Shown here in pieces: positions 36,851 to 45,377 of a stretch of DNA of 64,000 nucleotides. The position numbers were made by a program, and so were the translations under genes. The notes below the pieces were generated by a model. The model was not told the origin of the DNA. It saw nothing but the letters and a program-made list of their open reading frames with translations, and did no database searches. Position 1 is the first letter of the stretch. Each line of letters opens with the position of its first letter. The stretch covers positions 122,310-186,309 of the forward strand of contig NZ_SRMF01000006.1 of NCBI RefSeq assembly GCF_004768465.1. Direction: 5' to 3'. Origin of the DNA: Natronospirillum operosum (GTDB lineage: Bacteria > Pseudomonadota > Gammaproteobacteria > Pseudomonadales > Natronospirillaceae).

Positions 36851-37633
36851 TCAGGCAACACCGCCGGAGCCGCGATTGGCCCAGCCGGTAAAACGCTTCT
36901 CGGTCAGTGCGAACAGCTCGTACATGCCGACACCCATGGCCCCGATAACGATCAGCCCGGCAAAGACCAGCGCCATATCCATGGAGGAACTGGCCGCCAT
37001 CATCAGATAGCCAATGCCCAGATTGGACGCCACCGTCTCCGAGATCACCGAGCCCACGAAAGCCAGTGTGATGGCCACCTTCAGCGAGGCGAAAAAATAC
37101 GGCATGGTGCGCGGCAGACCCACCTTGCGCAGAATATCCAGCTTGGAGGCGCCCATGGAGCGCAGCACATCCTCCAGTTCGGGTTCCAGCGTCGACAGCC
37201 CGGTGGCCACATTGACCAATACCGGAAAGAACGAAATCAGAAAGGCCGTCAGGATGGCCGGCACCGTGCCGATACCAAACCATACCACCAGCACCGGCAC
37301 GAAGGCGACCTTGGGAATGCTGTTGAAGCCCACCATCATGGGATAGAGCGCCCGATACACCAGCGGCGAGGACCCTACGGCCATACCCACCAGCAAACCG
37401 AAGGCTACCGCAATGGCAAAGCCGACGAGCGTGGTATAGAGCGTCTGCAGCGCATGCATGGAAATGATTTCCCAGCGGGCGATACCGGCTTCCAGCACCG
37501 CCGTCGGCGCCGGAAACAGAAATTGCGGCACCTGCAGGGCTCTGCAGATGAACTCCCAGAACACCAGCAGTACGATCATCAGCAGCCAGGAGGCATGCTT
37601 GACCAGAAATTTCTTGCGCTTGCTGATGGCCAT
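36851..37633 (-). CDS. ABC transporter permease, second NMT1/THI5-type importer
   Basis: The 260-residue permease has about six membrane helices, beginning with HASWLLMIVLLVFWEFICRAL. The EAA loop is near EDVLRSMGASKLDILRKVGLPRTMPYFFASLKVAITLAFVGSVISET, standard for the SsuC/TauC/ThiX group. It pairs with the ATPase (37711-38490) and binding protein (38534-39622) upstream on the same strand. It is a paralogue of the permease at 10717-11520. The operon continues into the RutR-like regulator 88 bases later. Confidence 0.9.
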   Translation of the reverse strand: MAISKRKKFLVKHASWLLMIVLLVFWEFICRALQVPQFLFPAPTAVLEAGIARWEIISMHALQTLYTTLVGFAIAVAFGLLVGMAVGSSPLVYRALYPMMVGFNSIPKVAFVPVLVVWFGIGTVPAILTAFLISFFPVLVNVATGLSTLEPELEDVLRSMGASKLDILRKVGLPRTMPYFFASLKVAITLAFVGSVISETVASNLGIGYLMMAASSSMDMALVFAGLIVIGAMGVGMYELFALTEKRFTGWANRGSGGVA

Positions 37634-37710
37634 TTCAGTGCCCTCTTTCCCTGCGGCCTGTCAGGCCGGTTTTGTTATCGAACTGTGTATTTGCCAGCCG
37701 TGCCGGCAGC

Positions 37711-38490
37711 TCAGCTTTCCCGGATGCGCCCGATATGCTCGCGCAGTTCATGCACATCACGCGCAAAGTCGTCGGTATAGGTCCATTCCAGCTTGCGCGG
37801 CCGGGCCTGTTCAATGGCCTTGCGTGCCACCAGTTGCCCCGGTCCCTTGCTCAGCACATAGACGGTATCGGCCAGAAAGGTGGCCTCACGCAGATCATGG
37901 GTAACCAGAATCACCGTGAAGGGTTCTTCCTGCCACAGCTCCTGCAGCATGATCCACAGCTCTTCTTTGGTGAAGGCATCCAGCGCCCCGAAGGGCTCAT
38001 CCAGCATCAGCAGCTTGGGCTTATGGATCAGGGCCCGGCAAATGGAAGCGCGCTGCTGCATGCCCCCGGACAGTTCCCAGGGAAATTTGTCCTCGTTGCC
38101 GGCCAGCCCGACCCGCGCCAGCAGGTCGCGACAGCGGGCCTCGAACGCCTTGCGCTGGCGTCGCATCTGACTGCGATAGGGCTGGACGATTTCCAGCGGC
38201 AACATCACATTATCGAGCGTGGTGCGCCAGGGCAGCAGGTTGGACGCCTGAAAGGCCATGCCGATGCATTTCTGCGGCCCGGCGACCTGACGCCCGCCGA
38301 CATAGACATAGCCCTCGGTCGGCTCGGTCAGACCGGACACCAGCTTCATCAGCGTCGACTTGCCACAGCCGGAGGGCCCAACCACGGCAATGAACTCGTT
38401 CTCGGCCACTGACAGACTGATGTCCTGGATGGCCAGCGGGCCACCCTCATCATAGGCCAGGCTGACCTGTTCAAACCTCACCTGCTCCAT
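37711..38490 (-). CDS. ABC transporter ATP-binding protein, second NMT1/THI5-type importer
   Basis: The 259-residue ATPase has Walker A VVGPSGCGKSTLMKLV, Q-loop GMAFQASNLLPW, signature ELSGGMQQRASICRAL, Walker B LLMLDEPFGALDAFTKEEL and H-loop ILVTHDLREATFL. The arrangement is that of TauB/SsuB/ThiZ proteins. It lies 43 bases after the binding-protein gene and 77 before the permease gene. Full motifs suggest an active importer. Confidence 0.92.
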   Translation of the reverse strand: MEQVRFEQVSLAYDEGGPLAIQDISLSVAENEFIAVVGPSGCGKSTLMKLVSGLTEPTEGYVYVGGRQVAGPQKCIGMAFQASNLLPWRTTLDNVMLPLEIVQPYRSQMRRQRKAFEARCRDLLARVGLAGNEDKFPWELSGGMQQRASICRALIHKPKLLMLDEPFGALDAFTKEELWIMLQELWQEEPFTVILVTHDLREATFLADTVYVLSKGPGQLVARKAIEQARPRKLEWTYTDDFARDVHELREHIGRIRES

Positions 38491-38533
38491 TGCGTGCTCC
38501 TTGATAGGCGGTCTGCTTGCAGGTGTCGGCCCT

Positions 38534-39622
38534 TCAGAGGGCAGGCACTTCCCGACTGGCCCGCTCGGGCAGCATATCCATATTGAACAGCTCGGCGGCC
38601 ACCGGCGTCATGCTCAGGCCAAAGGAAGACACCGCTTCATCAATGGCTGTTTCCAGGCGCTCCATGGTGACCGAACCCAGGCCATCACGGCGCGTATCGT
38701 CAGTGATCACGACCGACTCGAGGGCCAGGTTGAGCCGGCGCAGTTCCAGCTCTTCGTCAATCAGGCCATCGCGCTGCTTCACATAGGTAATGGCCGTGGC
38801 CGGATCCTCGATGGTTTCCACCAGCGCCCGGTTGAAGGCCCGATTGAAGGCGGCGACTGCATCCGGGTTGTCCCGCATCATGCCGTTGCTGGCGATGATG
38901 GCATTGCCGTACAGGGGCACACCGAAGTCGGCATACAGCATGACGGTCACGTCATCCATATCCATGCCACGTGCTTCCAGATTGAGCAGGCTGGTAAAGT
39001 AGAAGCCGGTGATGCCGTCCAGGCGACCCTGTGCCATCAGCGTTTCCCGAATGGCCGGGTCAACACTTTCCCAACTGACCGCATCCACCTCGAGGCCGTT
39101 GGCGGCAGCAAACGAAGGCCAGGCCTTGCGACCGCCATCAAAGACGGGCGAACCCAGTGTCTTGCCCACCAGGTCCGCGGGTGTCTCTATGCCGGAAGAT
39201 TTTGCGGCGAATACGGCTGCAGGGATGCTGTTGTACACCATGTAGACAGCCTGCAGACTGTCGTCCGGGTTGGCCGCTACATGCTCGACCAGGGCGTTGA
39301 AATCGGCAAAGCCCATGTCATAGGCGCCGGTTGCCACACGGGTAACTGCCCCGGCAGAGCCGTTGCCCGAATCGATGGAGACGCGCAGGCCTTCTTCTTC
39401 GAAATAACCCCGCTCCAGCGCCATCAGGAAGGGCGCCGAGGGCCCTTCTATGCGCCAGTCCAGGGTGAAATTGATGTTCGTCATGCCCTGTGCCAGCGCA
39501 GCAGGCACAGTCAGGGCGATAGTCAGGGCAGCCGCAGCCAGCGGACGCAGTGCCCGCAGCGGCGTTGAGAGTGATGCTGAAAGCCGTCCCGAGTACAGTG
39601 ACAGTGATGAGGCAGTGAACAT
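38534..39622 (-). CDS. Periplasmic NMT1/THI5-like binding protein, second importer
   Basis: The 362-residue protein starts at 39622 with AAGGAG eight bases upstream. The signal peptide is long (LRALRPLAAAALTIALTVPAALAQ), with a cut after ALA. The mature sequence has INFTLDWRIEGPSAPFLMALERGYFEEEGLRVSID and the GYDMGFADFNALVEH-type loop of NMT1/THI5 binding proteins. Relatives in purine and pyrimidine clusters bind nucleobase-like rings. It is first in an apparent seven-gene minus-strand run: importer, RutR-like regulator, aminotransferase, amidohydrolase, allantoinase. Confidence 0.9.
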   Translation of the reverse strand: MFTASSLSLYSGRLSASLSTPLRALRPLAAAALTIALTVPAALAQGMTNINFTLDWRIEGPSAPFLMALERGYFEEEGLRVSIDSGNGSAGAVTRVATGAYDMGFADFNALVEHVAANPDDSLQAVYMVYNSIPAAVFAAKSSGIETPADLVGKTLGSPVFDGGRKAWPSFAAANGLEVDAVSWESVDPAIRETLMAQGRLDGITGFYFTSLLNLEARGMDMDDVTVMLYADFGVPLYGNAIIASNGMMRDNPDAVAAFNRAFNRALVETIEDPATAITYVKQRDGLIDEELELRRLNLALESVVITDDTRRDGLGSVTMERLETAIDEAVSSFGLSMTPVAAELFNMDMLPERASREVPAL

Positions 39623-39717
39623 GATTATTCTCCTTGCAGCCAGAGGGCTACGGTTCCATTCGATTGGACCTGCTTCGCGTCATCCCGTATAAAACGGTAT
39701 CTGACCTCGGCAGCCTG

Positions 39718-39778
39718 GTGTCCTGTGTGGCTAATTCGTTGGCTGGCAGAAGGTCAACGAATTAGCCACACAGGACAC
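39718..39778. repeat. Perfect 24-bp inverted repeat with 13-base loop
   Basis: The left arm 39718-39741 starts GTGTCCTGTGTGGC and ends TTCGTTG. The right arm 39755-39778 is its exact reverse complement. The loop is GCTGGCAGAAGGT. Just inside the arms the two ends differ (GCTGG against ACCTT), as the termini of a deleted insertion sequence or a miniature element would. No T-run follows, so it is not a normal terminator. No clear target-site duplication flanks it. Confidence 0.9.
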
Positions 39779-39826
39779 TCGAACGTAGCAACAGCCATGC
39801 CATACTGCTGCATCTCCCTGCTACAC

Positions 39827-39842
39827 TTAAACAGATGGTCAG
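39827..39842. promoter_or_regulatory. RutR-like operator box in the importer/puuD gap
   Basis: TTAAACAGATGGTCAG matches the RutR consensus at 11 of 14 fixed positions with a perfect right half. It lies 204 bases upstream of the second binding-protein start and 278 upstream of puuD. Confidence 0.4.
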
Positions 39843-40050
39843 GATTGACACTGAAACACCGGAGAAGCCCCTTTTGGGCGCACCAAAAGAAGCCATGCGC
39901 ACATTAATTGCACAATTCTGGTGCCGTTATTGACCCGAAAAACCACCAGATCAATCCATTTGGCGGCATGTGCAAGTTTGTGCGGTCCTGCTTCAGGTTT
40001 CCGTGATTTTTCGTCCAGCAGCCACCGGCAATGGCCTGTTATTTGCCTTC

Positions 40051-40066
40051 CTGACCAGTTGTTTAT
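40051..40066. promoter_or_regulatory. RutR-like operator box upstream of puuD
   Basis: CTGACCAGTTGTTTAT has a perfect left half (TGACCA) and matches the consensus at 10 of 14 fixed positions. It lies 54 bases upstream of the puuD start. Confidence 0.35.
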
Positions 40067-40120
40067 CTTTTACTATCAGTGCACCCCGGTGCCCGAGACG
40101 CGATCAGGAGAGAACGCCTC

Positions 40121-41317
40121 ATGACAACTGCCTACCTGCTCAACTGGCTGGAACTGTTTTTCCGCTGGTTCCATGTGATCGCTGGCGTGGCCTGGATAGG
40201 CGCTTCCTTCTATTTCATCTGGCTGGACAACAACCTGGAAGAGCCGCCACAGGAGAAAAAGGATCGGGGCATCAAGGGGGATCTGTGGGCCATTCACGGT
40301 GGCGGCTACTATGAAGTGGCCAAGTATCGTCTGAACCCACCCCGGCAGCCCGAGAAGCTGCACTGGTTCAAGTGGGAAGCCTATACCACCTGGCTGACCG
40401 GCATGGTGCTGATGGTGCTGATCTATTATGTCGGGGCTCAGTCCTATCTGGTGGACAGCCAGAACTTTCCCCTGAGCACTGTGCAGGCGGTCAGCCTGTC
40501 GCTGGGCTCCCTGCTGATCGGGCTGGTGGTCTATGAGGCCCTGATACGCTCTCCCCTGCGCCAGGACGGACGGCTGTTCGGGGCGGTTCTGTTTGTTCTG
40601 CTGACTCTCTATGCCTGGGCCATGACCTCGGTATTCTCCGGCCGCGGTGCCTACATTCAGGTTGGCGCGCTGATTGGCACCATCATGGCCGGCAATGTGC
40701 TGCTGGGCATCATTCCCGCCCAGCGCGACCTGGTGCGGGCGGTCAATGCCGGCACCGAGCCGGACCCCGAACCCGCCCTGCTGGCCAAACTGAGGTCCAC
40801 CCACAACAACTATTTCACGCTGCCGATCATCTTCATCATGATCAGCAATCACTACCCCATGACCTATGGCCACGAACTGAACTGGCTGGTGCTGGCCCTG
40901 GTGTGCGGCATCAGCGCCTTTGCCCGCCACTTTTTCAACCTGCGCCATCAGGGCAAGACCCAGGTCTGGATCCTGGTGGTCGCACTGGCCGGCCTGGCGG
41001 CTGTGGCCTGGTGGATGGCGCCGCAAACGGCAGCCACAGGCACGGCGCAGGAGGACTCTGCAGAACTGATCAGTGAGTCGGCAATGGATGACCTGGTGGA
41101 GTTGCATTGCGCCGCCTGCCATGCGGCCTCACCCAGCAGCTCGATGTTCAGCAGTGCGCCGGGTGGGCTGATCTATACCAGTGGCGAGGACACACTGAGC
41201 ACCGCAGACCGGGTCATCACCTCGCTGCGCACCCAGTACATGCCGCTGGGCAACCCGACCAACATGACCGCTGAAGAACGGGATGCGGTGATCCAGTGGA
41301 TCGAGCACAATCGCTGA
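40121..41317 (+). CDS. puuD: Membrane-bound, cytochrome c-linked urate oxidase (PuuD)
   Basis: The 398-residue protein starts at 40121 (AGGAG about ten bases upstream). About eight membrane helices make up the PuuD core, beginning FRWFHVIAGVAWIGASFYFIWLDNNLEEPP, a family hallmark. The C terminus (about residues 320-398) is a periplasmic cytochrome c domain with the haem site CAACH and a likely Met ligand in QYMPLGNPTNMT. PuuD proteins oxidise urate to 5-hydroxyisourate and pass electrons to the respiratory chain instead of making hydrogen peroxide. It supplies UraH and UraD encoded at 20057-20937. It leads a plus-strand run of four genes. Confidence 0.93.
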   Translation: MTTAYLLNWLELFFRWFHVIAGVAWIGASFYFIWLDNNLEEPPQEKKDRGIKGDLWAIHGGGYYEVAKYRLNPPRQPEKLHWFKWEAYTTWLTGMVLMVLIYYVGAQSYLVDSQNFPLSTVQAVSLSLGSLLIGLVVYEALIRSPLRQDGRLFGAVLFVLLTLYAWAMTSVFSGRGAYIQVGALIGTIMAGNVLLGIIPAQRDLVRAVNAGTEPDPEPALLAKLRSTHNNYFTLPIIFIMISNHYPMTYGHELNWLVLALVCGISAFARHFFNLRHQGKTQVWILVVALAGLAAVAWWMAPQTAATGTAQEDSAELISESAMDDLVELHCAACHAASPSSSMFSSAPGGLIYTSGEDTLSTADRVITSLRTQYMPLGNPTNMTAEERDAVIQWIEHNR

Positions 41318-41356
41318 ACTGACAGCCGTCCATTTCACTGCCCAGGGGGAAACATC

Positions 41357-42193
41357 ATGGAATTACTGGATCAACACAGCCTGGCCTGGCTGCTCGGCCT
41401 GGTCGCCGCACTGGCGGTGACCGGTATTGTCGCCGGGTTGCTGGCCGGGCTGCTCGGTGTGGGCGGCGGCATTGTGATCGTGCCGGTGCTCTACCATCTG
41501 TTCACACTGCTGGGGGTGGACGAAGCGGTCAAGATGCACGTCGCGGTCGGCACCTCGCTGGCCACCATCGTGCCCACCTCATTGTTGTCGGCGCGCAGCC
41601 ATGCCGCAAAAGGCAATCTGGACCAGGACCTGCTGCGCAGCCTGATACCGGCGCTGTTTGCGGGTGTGGTGCTGGGCGCCCTGATCAGCGGTTTTGTGCC
41701 CGGGCTGGTGCTGTCGCTGGTGTTCGGCGTTATCGGCCTGCTGGTGGCCGCCAACATGGCGCTGCGCACCCGGCCGTCGACGCTGGCTCCGGCCCTGCCC
41801 GGCGGTCTGGCCCGCCATGGCATCGGTACCACCATTGGCACCTTTTCCACCCTGATGGGCATTGGTGGTGGCACGCTCAGCGTGCCCATTTTCAGCGCCT
41901 TCAATGTGCCCATGCATCGGGCCGTGGGTACGGCCGCTGCCATCGGTATCGTGATCAGCATTCCCGGTGCCATCGGGTTTCTGATCAACGGTCTGGGCGT
42001 ACCCGACCGACCGCCGCTGACGCTGGGCTACATCAACCTGATCGGCTTTGCGCTGATTGTGCCCATGACCCTGTGGATGGCCCCGGTGGGCGCCCGCATC
42101 GCCCATGCGCTCAATGCGCGCCTGCTCAAGCAGGCGTTTGCCGTTTTCCTGACCATCACTGCACTGCGCATGCTTTACAGCGTGCTGGCCTGA
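41357..42193 (+). CDS. TSUP (TauE/SafE) family membrane transporter
   Basis: The 278-residue protein has about eight membrane helices and two related halves. The first carries GLLAGLLGVGGGIVIVPVLY and the second STLMGIGGGTLSVPIFSAFNVP, the paired glycine motifs of the family. TSUP carriers move sulfite, sulfoacetate, oxalate-like or other organic anions. It lies 39 bases after puuD and 10 bases before the gamma-GT-like gene. In this operon it may move an acidic purine-breakdown product such as oxalate or oxamate; this is only context. Confidence 0.87.
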   Translation: MELLDQHSLAWLLGLVAALAVTGIVAGLLAGLLGVGGGIVIVPVLYHLFTLLGVDEAVKMHVAVGTSLATIVPTSLLSARSHAAKGNLDQDLLRSLIPALFAGVVLGALISGFVPGLVLSLVFGVIGLLVAANMALRTRPSTLAPALPGGLARHGIGTTIGTFSTLMGIGGGTLSVPIFSAFNVPMHRAVGTAAAIGIVISIPGAIGFLINGLGVPDRPPLTLGYINLIGFALIVPMTLWMAPVGARIAHALNARLLKQAFAVFLTITALRMLYSVLA

Positions 42194-42203
42194 GGAGAAG
42201 ACC

Positions 42204-43796
42204 ATGAATCAGACCCCTCGCTCATTGCGCGGCGGCTGTGTCGCCCCGCATCATCTGGCCGCACAGACCGGTCGCGATGTGCTGCAGGAGGGCGGCAACG
42301 CCATAGAGGCCATGGTGGCCATGGCCGCCACCATCGCCGTGGTCTACCCGCACATGAACAGCCTGGGTGGTGACGGTTTCTGGCTGATCAAGCCGCCGGG
42401 GCGCGACCCCATCGCCATTGAAGCCTGCGGGCCGGCCGGCGCAGCTGCCAGCATGGACTGGTATCGCGAGCGCGGTCTGGGCCAGATCCCCAGCCGCGGC
42501 CCGGCGGCCGCGCTTACAGTGGCCGGCACGGTCCAGGGCTGGGCGCAGGCGCTGAATATCGCCGCTGGCCAGGGCGCGCGCCTGCCGCTGGAGCGCCTGC
42601 TGTTGCCAGCGGCCGAACTGGCGCGCTCCGGTATTGCCGTGACCCGCAGCCAGGCCGAACTGACACGCAGCAAGCTGCAGGAACTCAAAGCAGCACCCGG
42701 CTTCGCCGCCACCTATCTGCAAGCAGGCAAGCCGCCCGCCGAGGGCGACCTGCTCCGGCAGCCCGAACTGGCCGACACCATTGAGCAGTTGGCACGCGCC
42801 GGGCTGGATGACTTCTATCGCGGTGACCTGGCACAGCAACTGGCGCAGGGTCTGCAGGCAGCGGGCAGTCCGCTGACGGCGGCTGATCTGGCCGCCTATC
42901 AGGCGGTAGTCGGTGCGCCGCTGGCACTGCGCCTGCAGGCCGGCACCCTGTACAACCTGAAGCCGCCCACGCAGGGACTGGCGTCACTGATGATTCTCGG
43001 CCTGTTCGAGCGCCTGCAGGTCACCGAAGGCGAATCTCTTGCCCATGTCCATGGCCTGATCGAAGCCACCAAGCAGGCTTTTATGGTGCGCGACCGGATC
43101 TGCCTGGATCCGGCCTGGACTGCGGAAGACCCGGCGCATTATCTGCAGCCTTCTGTATTGGACGACCTGAGCCGCCGCATCGACCGCGAGCAGGCCCTGC
43201 CCTGGCCGCAACCGGCAGCCCCGGGCGATACTGTCTGGATGGGCTGTATCGATGCCGACGGCACGGCGGTCAGTTTCATCCAGAGTATCTACTGGGAATT
43301 CGGTTCCGGCGTCACCCTGCCGGGCACCGGCCTGCTGTGGCAGAACCGGGGGCTGAGTTTCAGTCTGGACCCGATGCACCGGAATGCACTGCAGCCCGGC
43401 CGCAAGCCATTTCATACGCTGAATCCGGCCATGGCGGTGCTGTCAGATGGTCGCGTCATGCCCTACGGCACCATGGGTGGTGAAGGCCAGCCGCAAACGC
43501 AGGCGGCCCTGTTCAGCCGTTATGCATTGTTCGGACAGCCGCTGCAACAGGCTGTCACGGCGCCGCGCTGGCTGCTGGGACGCACCTGGGGCGACGACAG
43601 CACACAGCTCAAGCTTGAAAACCGCTTCCCGCCTGAGCTGATCGACCGGCTTGCCGCCGCCGGCCATGCCCCCGTGGTGCTGGACACCGGCTTCAGCGAT
43701 CAGATGGGCCATGCCGGTGCCCTGGTACGCCACCCCAGCGGGCTGGTGGAAGGCGCCGCCGACCCGCGCAGCGACGGCGCGGCGGCTATGCTCTGA
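42204..43796 (+). CDS. Gamma-glutamyltransferase-like Ntn hydrolase, probable oxamate amidohydrolase
   Basis: The 530-residue protein is a gamma-GT fold Ntn hydrolase without signal peptide. The large-subunit part has ALDVLQEGGNAIEAMVAM-like sequence (RDVLQEGGNAIEAMVAMAA) and GDGFWLI. The expected self-cleavage site is before Thr in PGDTVWMGCIDADGTAVSFIQ (about residue 346), followed by GSGVTLPGTGLLWQNRG and GTMGGEGQPQTQA. Lack of export and the purine-degradation context match HpxW of Klebsiella, which hydrolyses oxamate to oxalate and ammonia. A true glutathione hydrolase is less likely. It follows the TSUP gene by ten bases. Confidence 0.82.
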   Translation: MNQTPRSLRGGCVAPHHLAAQTGRDVLQEGGNAIEAMVAMAATIAVVYPHMNSLGGDGFWLIKPPGRDPIAIEACGPAGAAASMDWYRERGLGQIPSRGPAAALTVAGTVQGWAQALNIAAGQGARLPLERLLLPAAELARSGIAVTRSQAELTRSKLQELKAAPGFAATYLQAGKPPAEGDLLRQPELADTIEQLARAGLDDFYRGDLAQQLAQGLQAAGSPLTAADLAAYQAVVGAPLALRLQAGTLYNLKPPTQGLASLMILGLFERLQVTEGESLAHVHGLIEATKQAFMVRDRICLDPAWTAEDPAHYLQPSVLDDLSRRIDREQALPWPQPAAPGDTVWMGCIDADGTAVSFIQSIYWEFGSGVTLPGTGLLWQNRGLSFSLDPMHRNALQPGRKPFHTLNPAMAVLSDGRVMPYGTMGGEGQPQTQAALFSRYALFGQPLQQAVTAPRWLLGRTWGDDSTQLKLENRFPPELIDRLAAAGHAPVVLDTGFSDQMGHAGALVRHPSGLVEGAADPRSDGAAAML

Positions 43797-43834
43797 CCTG
43801 ACTGGCCTGACAATGCAAAGGAAAAGGATCTGAC

Positions 43835-44986
43835 ATGACGCTCGACTCCGGATTTCTCGACTTTGACCCGACCGAGGTTCTGCCCACCGGCACCGGTCCG
43901 CTGGACGGACTGACCTTTGCCGTCAAGGATGTCATCGATGTCGCCGGCCATGTCACCGGGCTGGGCAACCCGACCTGGCGCCAGACGCACGGCCCGGCGC
44001 CAGCCCATGCACAGGCTGTCAGCACCCTGCTGGCAGCCGGCGCTCGCCTGATCGGCAGGACCCATACCGATGAACTGGCCTACAGCCTGGCAGGCCAGAA
44101 TGCCCACTATGGCACGCCGCCCAACCCGGCGCTGCCGGGCGCCATCCCCGGCGGGTCGTCCAGTGGCTCGGCATCCGTGGTGGCCGCCAAGCGCGTCGAC
44201 TTTGCGCTGGGCACGGACACCGGGGGCTCCATACGCATACCGGCCAGCTATTGCGGCCTGTATGGGCTGCGACCGACACACGGTGTTACCCCAATGCAGG
44301 GCGTGGCTAACCTGGCACCGAGCTTCGATACCCTGGGCTGGTTTGCGCGTGCGCCGGACCTGCTGCGTTCGGTAGGACAATTGCTGCTGCCTTCCACGCC
44401 AGCGCCAACACTGAGGCGAGTCAGGCTGTTGTCAGAGGCGCTGGATCTGGTCAGCCCCGAGCTGGCCCAAGACACCCGGCAGGCCTGCGCAGAGACCGGC
44501 CTTGCCACACAGCCACCCGCAATGCTGGGCGATCTGACGCCGTTTTTCGAGGCCTTCAGGCCCCTGCAGGCCCATGAAGCCTGGCAGTGCTTTGGCGCCT
44601 GGATCGAGGCGCATCAACCCGAGTTCGGTCCCGGCGTCCGGGAGCGTTTTGCCATGGCCGCCACCATCGACCCGGCCACAGCGGAGCGTGCCCGTCAGGC
44701 CGGTCTGGCGCTGCGCCGACAGGTGCTGGACATACTTGGTGATGATGGTGTGCTCTGTCTGCCGACCGCTGCCGGGGCCGCTCCGCGTGCAGACGCATCA
44801 CCGGAGGAAGTCGAAAGGGTGCGCAGTCGAACCCTGCGCCTGACCGCCGTGGCCGGTGTGGCCGGATGTCCGCAGGTTACGCTGCCGTGGCTCAGAGACG
44901 CTCGTGGCCCGGTCGGTTTTTCCCTGATCGGGCCACCCGGCAGCGACCTGGCCCTGCTGGAACTGACCGTAAACATCGCTAGCTGA
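43835..44986 (+). CDS. Amidase-signature family amidohydrolase
   Basis: The 383-residue enzyme has the Ser-cisSer-Lys triad: Lys in FAVKDVIDVAG (about residue 31), and both Ser in PGGSSSGSASVVAA with FALGTDTGGSIRIPAS (about 108-135). It is shorter than typical amidases of 450-480 residues, with a reduced C-terminal part, yet ends normally (GFSLIGPPGSDLALL). In Klebsiella hpx clusters an amidase-family protein (HpxY) accompanies the gamma-GT-like enzyme, so a role in oxalurate, oxamate or a related amide is plausible. It is the last gene of the puuD operon and overlaps the convergent PilZ gene by eight bases. Confidence 0.85.
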   Translation: MTLDSGFLDFDPTEVLPTGTGPLDGLTFAVKDVIDVAGHVTGLGNPTWRQTHGPAPAHAQAVSTLLAAGARLIGRTHTDELAYSLAGQNAHYGTPPNPALPGAIPGGSSSGSASVVAAKRVDFALGTDTGGSIRIPASYCGLYGLRPTHGVTPMQGVANLAPSFDTLGWFARAPDLLRSVGQLLLPSTPAPTLRRVRLLSEALDLVSPELAQDTRQACAETGLATQPPAMLGDLTPFFEAFRPLQAHEAWQCFGAWIEAHQPEFGPGVRERFAMAATIDPATAERARQAGLALRRQVLDILGDDGVLCLPTAAGAAPRADASPEEVERVRSRTLRLTAVAGVAGCPQVTLPWLRDARGPVGFSLIGPPGSDLALLELTVNIAS

Positions 44987-45377
44987 ACAGCGGGTCATCG
45001 CCCCGATTGCGTACATAGGGGTCGTCCTCCGCCGGCTCCAGTTCCTGGAACCGGGTCTGCAACAGGCTCAGCAGTTCGTGCGAGGCCGGGGGCACATGCT
45101 CCAGTTGCAGACCAATGGCATACTGACCCGTACCCGGGTTGGGCTCGCACCAGCGCACCACCGCCTCGAATTCCGCCTGTCCGGCGCCCATGGCGTTCTG
45201 TGGCAGGTCCACCTGCAGCGTCAGACGACTGTCCGGCGCCAGCGGATCATTGGCGAACAGCAGCATGCCTTCCGGATTGGCGTTGACCAGTTGTCCGACG
45301 AAATCCCGCTCCTGCCCGGCCACCCGGGCCCGCAGCCGGTAAATAAAGCGCGTTCGCTTGTGTTTGCGCTGATACAT
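44979..45377 (-). CDS. PilZ-domain protein
   Basis: The 132-residue cytoplasmic protein opens with MYQRKHKRTRFIYRLRARV, containing an RxxxR motif (KRTRFIYR region) that in PilZ domains binds c-di-GMP. It continues with a beta-barrel-like stretch (GQLVNANPEGMLLFAND, a variant of the D/NxSxxG motif with Asn-Pro-Glu-Gly). The second motif is therefore degenerate, so c-di-GMP binding is likely but not certain. It overlaps the SpoIIE gene by one base and is the last gene of the six-gene signalling operon. Confidence 0.75.
   Translation of the reverse strand: MYQRKHKRTRFIYRLRARVAGQERDFVGQLVNANPEGMLLFANDPLAPDSRLTLQVDLPQNAMGAGQAEFEAVVRWCEPNPGTGQYAIGLQLEHVPPASHELLSLLQTRFQELEPAEDDPYVRNRGDDPLFS

Larger units (their letters stand above)
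39623..40120. other. Divergent intergenic region with long inverted repeat
   Basis: This 498-base gap separates the second importer from the urate oxidase gene. No open frame in it has a credible ribosome site or family match. It carries a perfect 24-base inverted repeat (39718-39778) and two RutR-like boxes (39827-39842 and 40051-40066), listed separately. Confidence 0.7.

Noticed and set aside
39725..39907. 60-residue open frame across the inverted repeat
   Set aside because: The frame is formed partly by the repeat itself and has no credible ribosome site or protein features.
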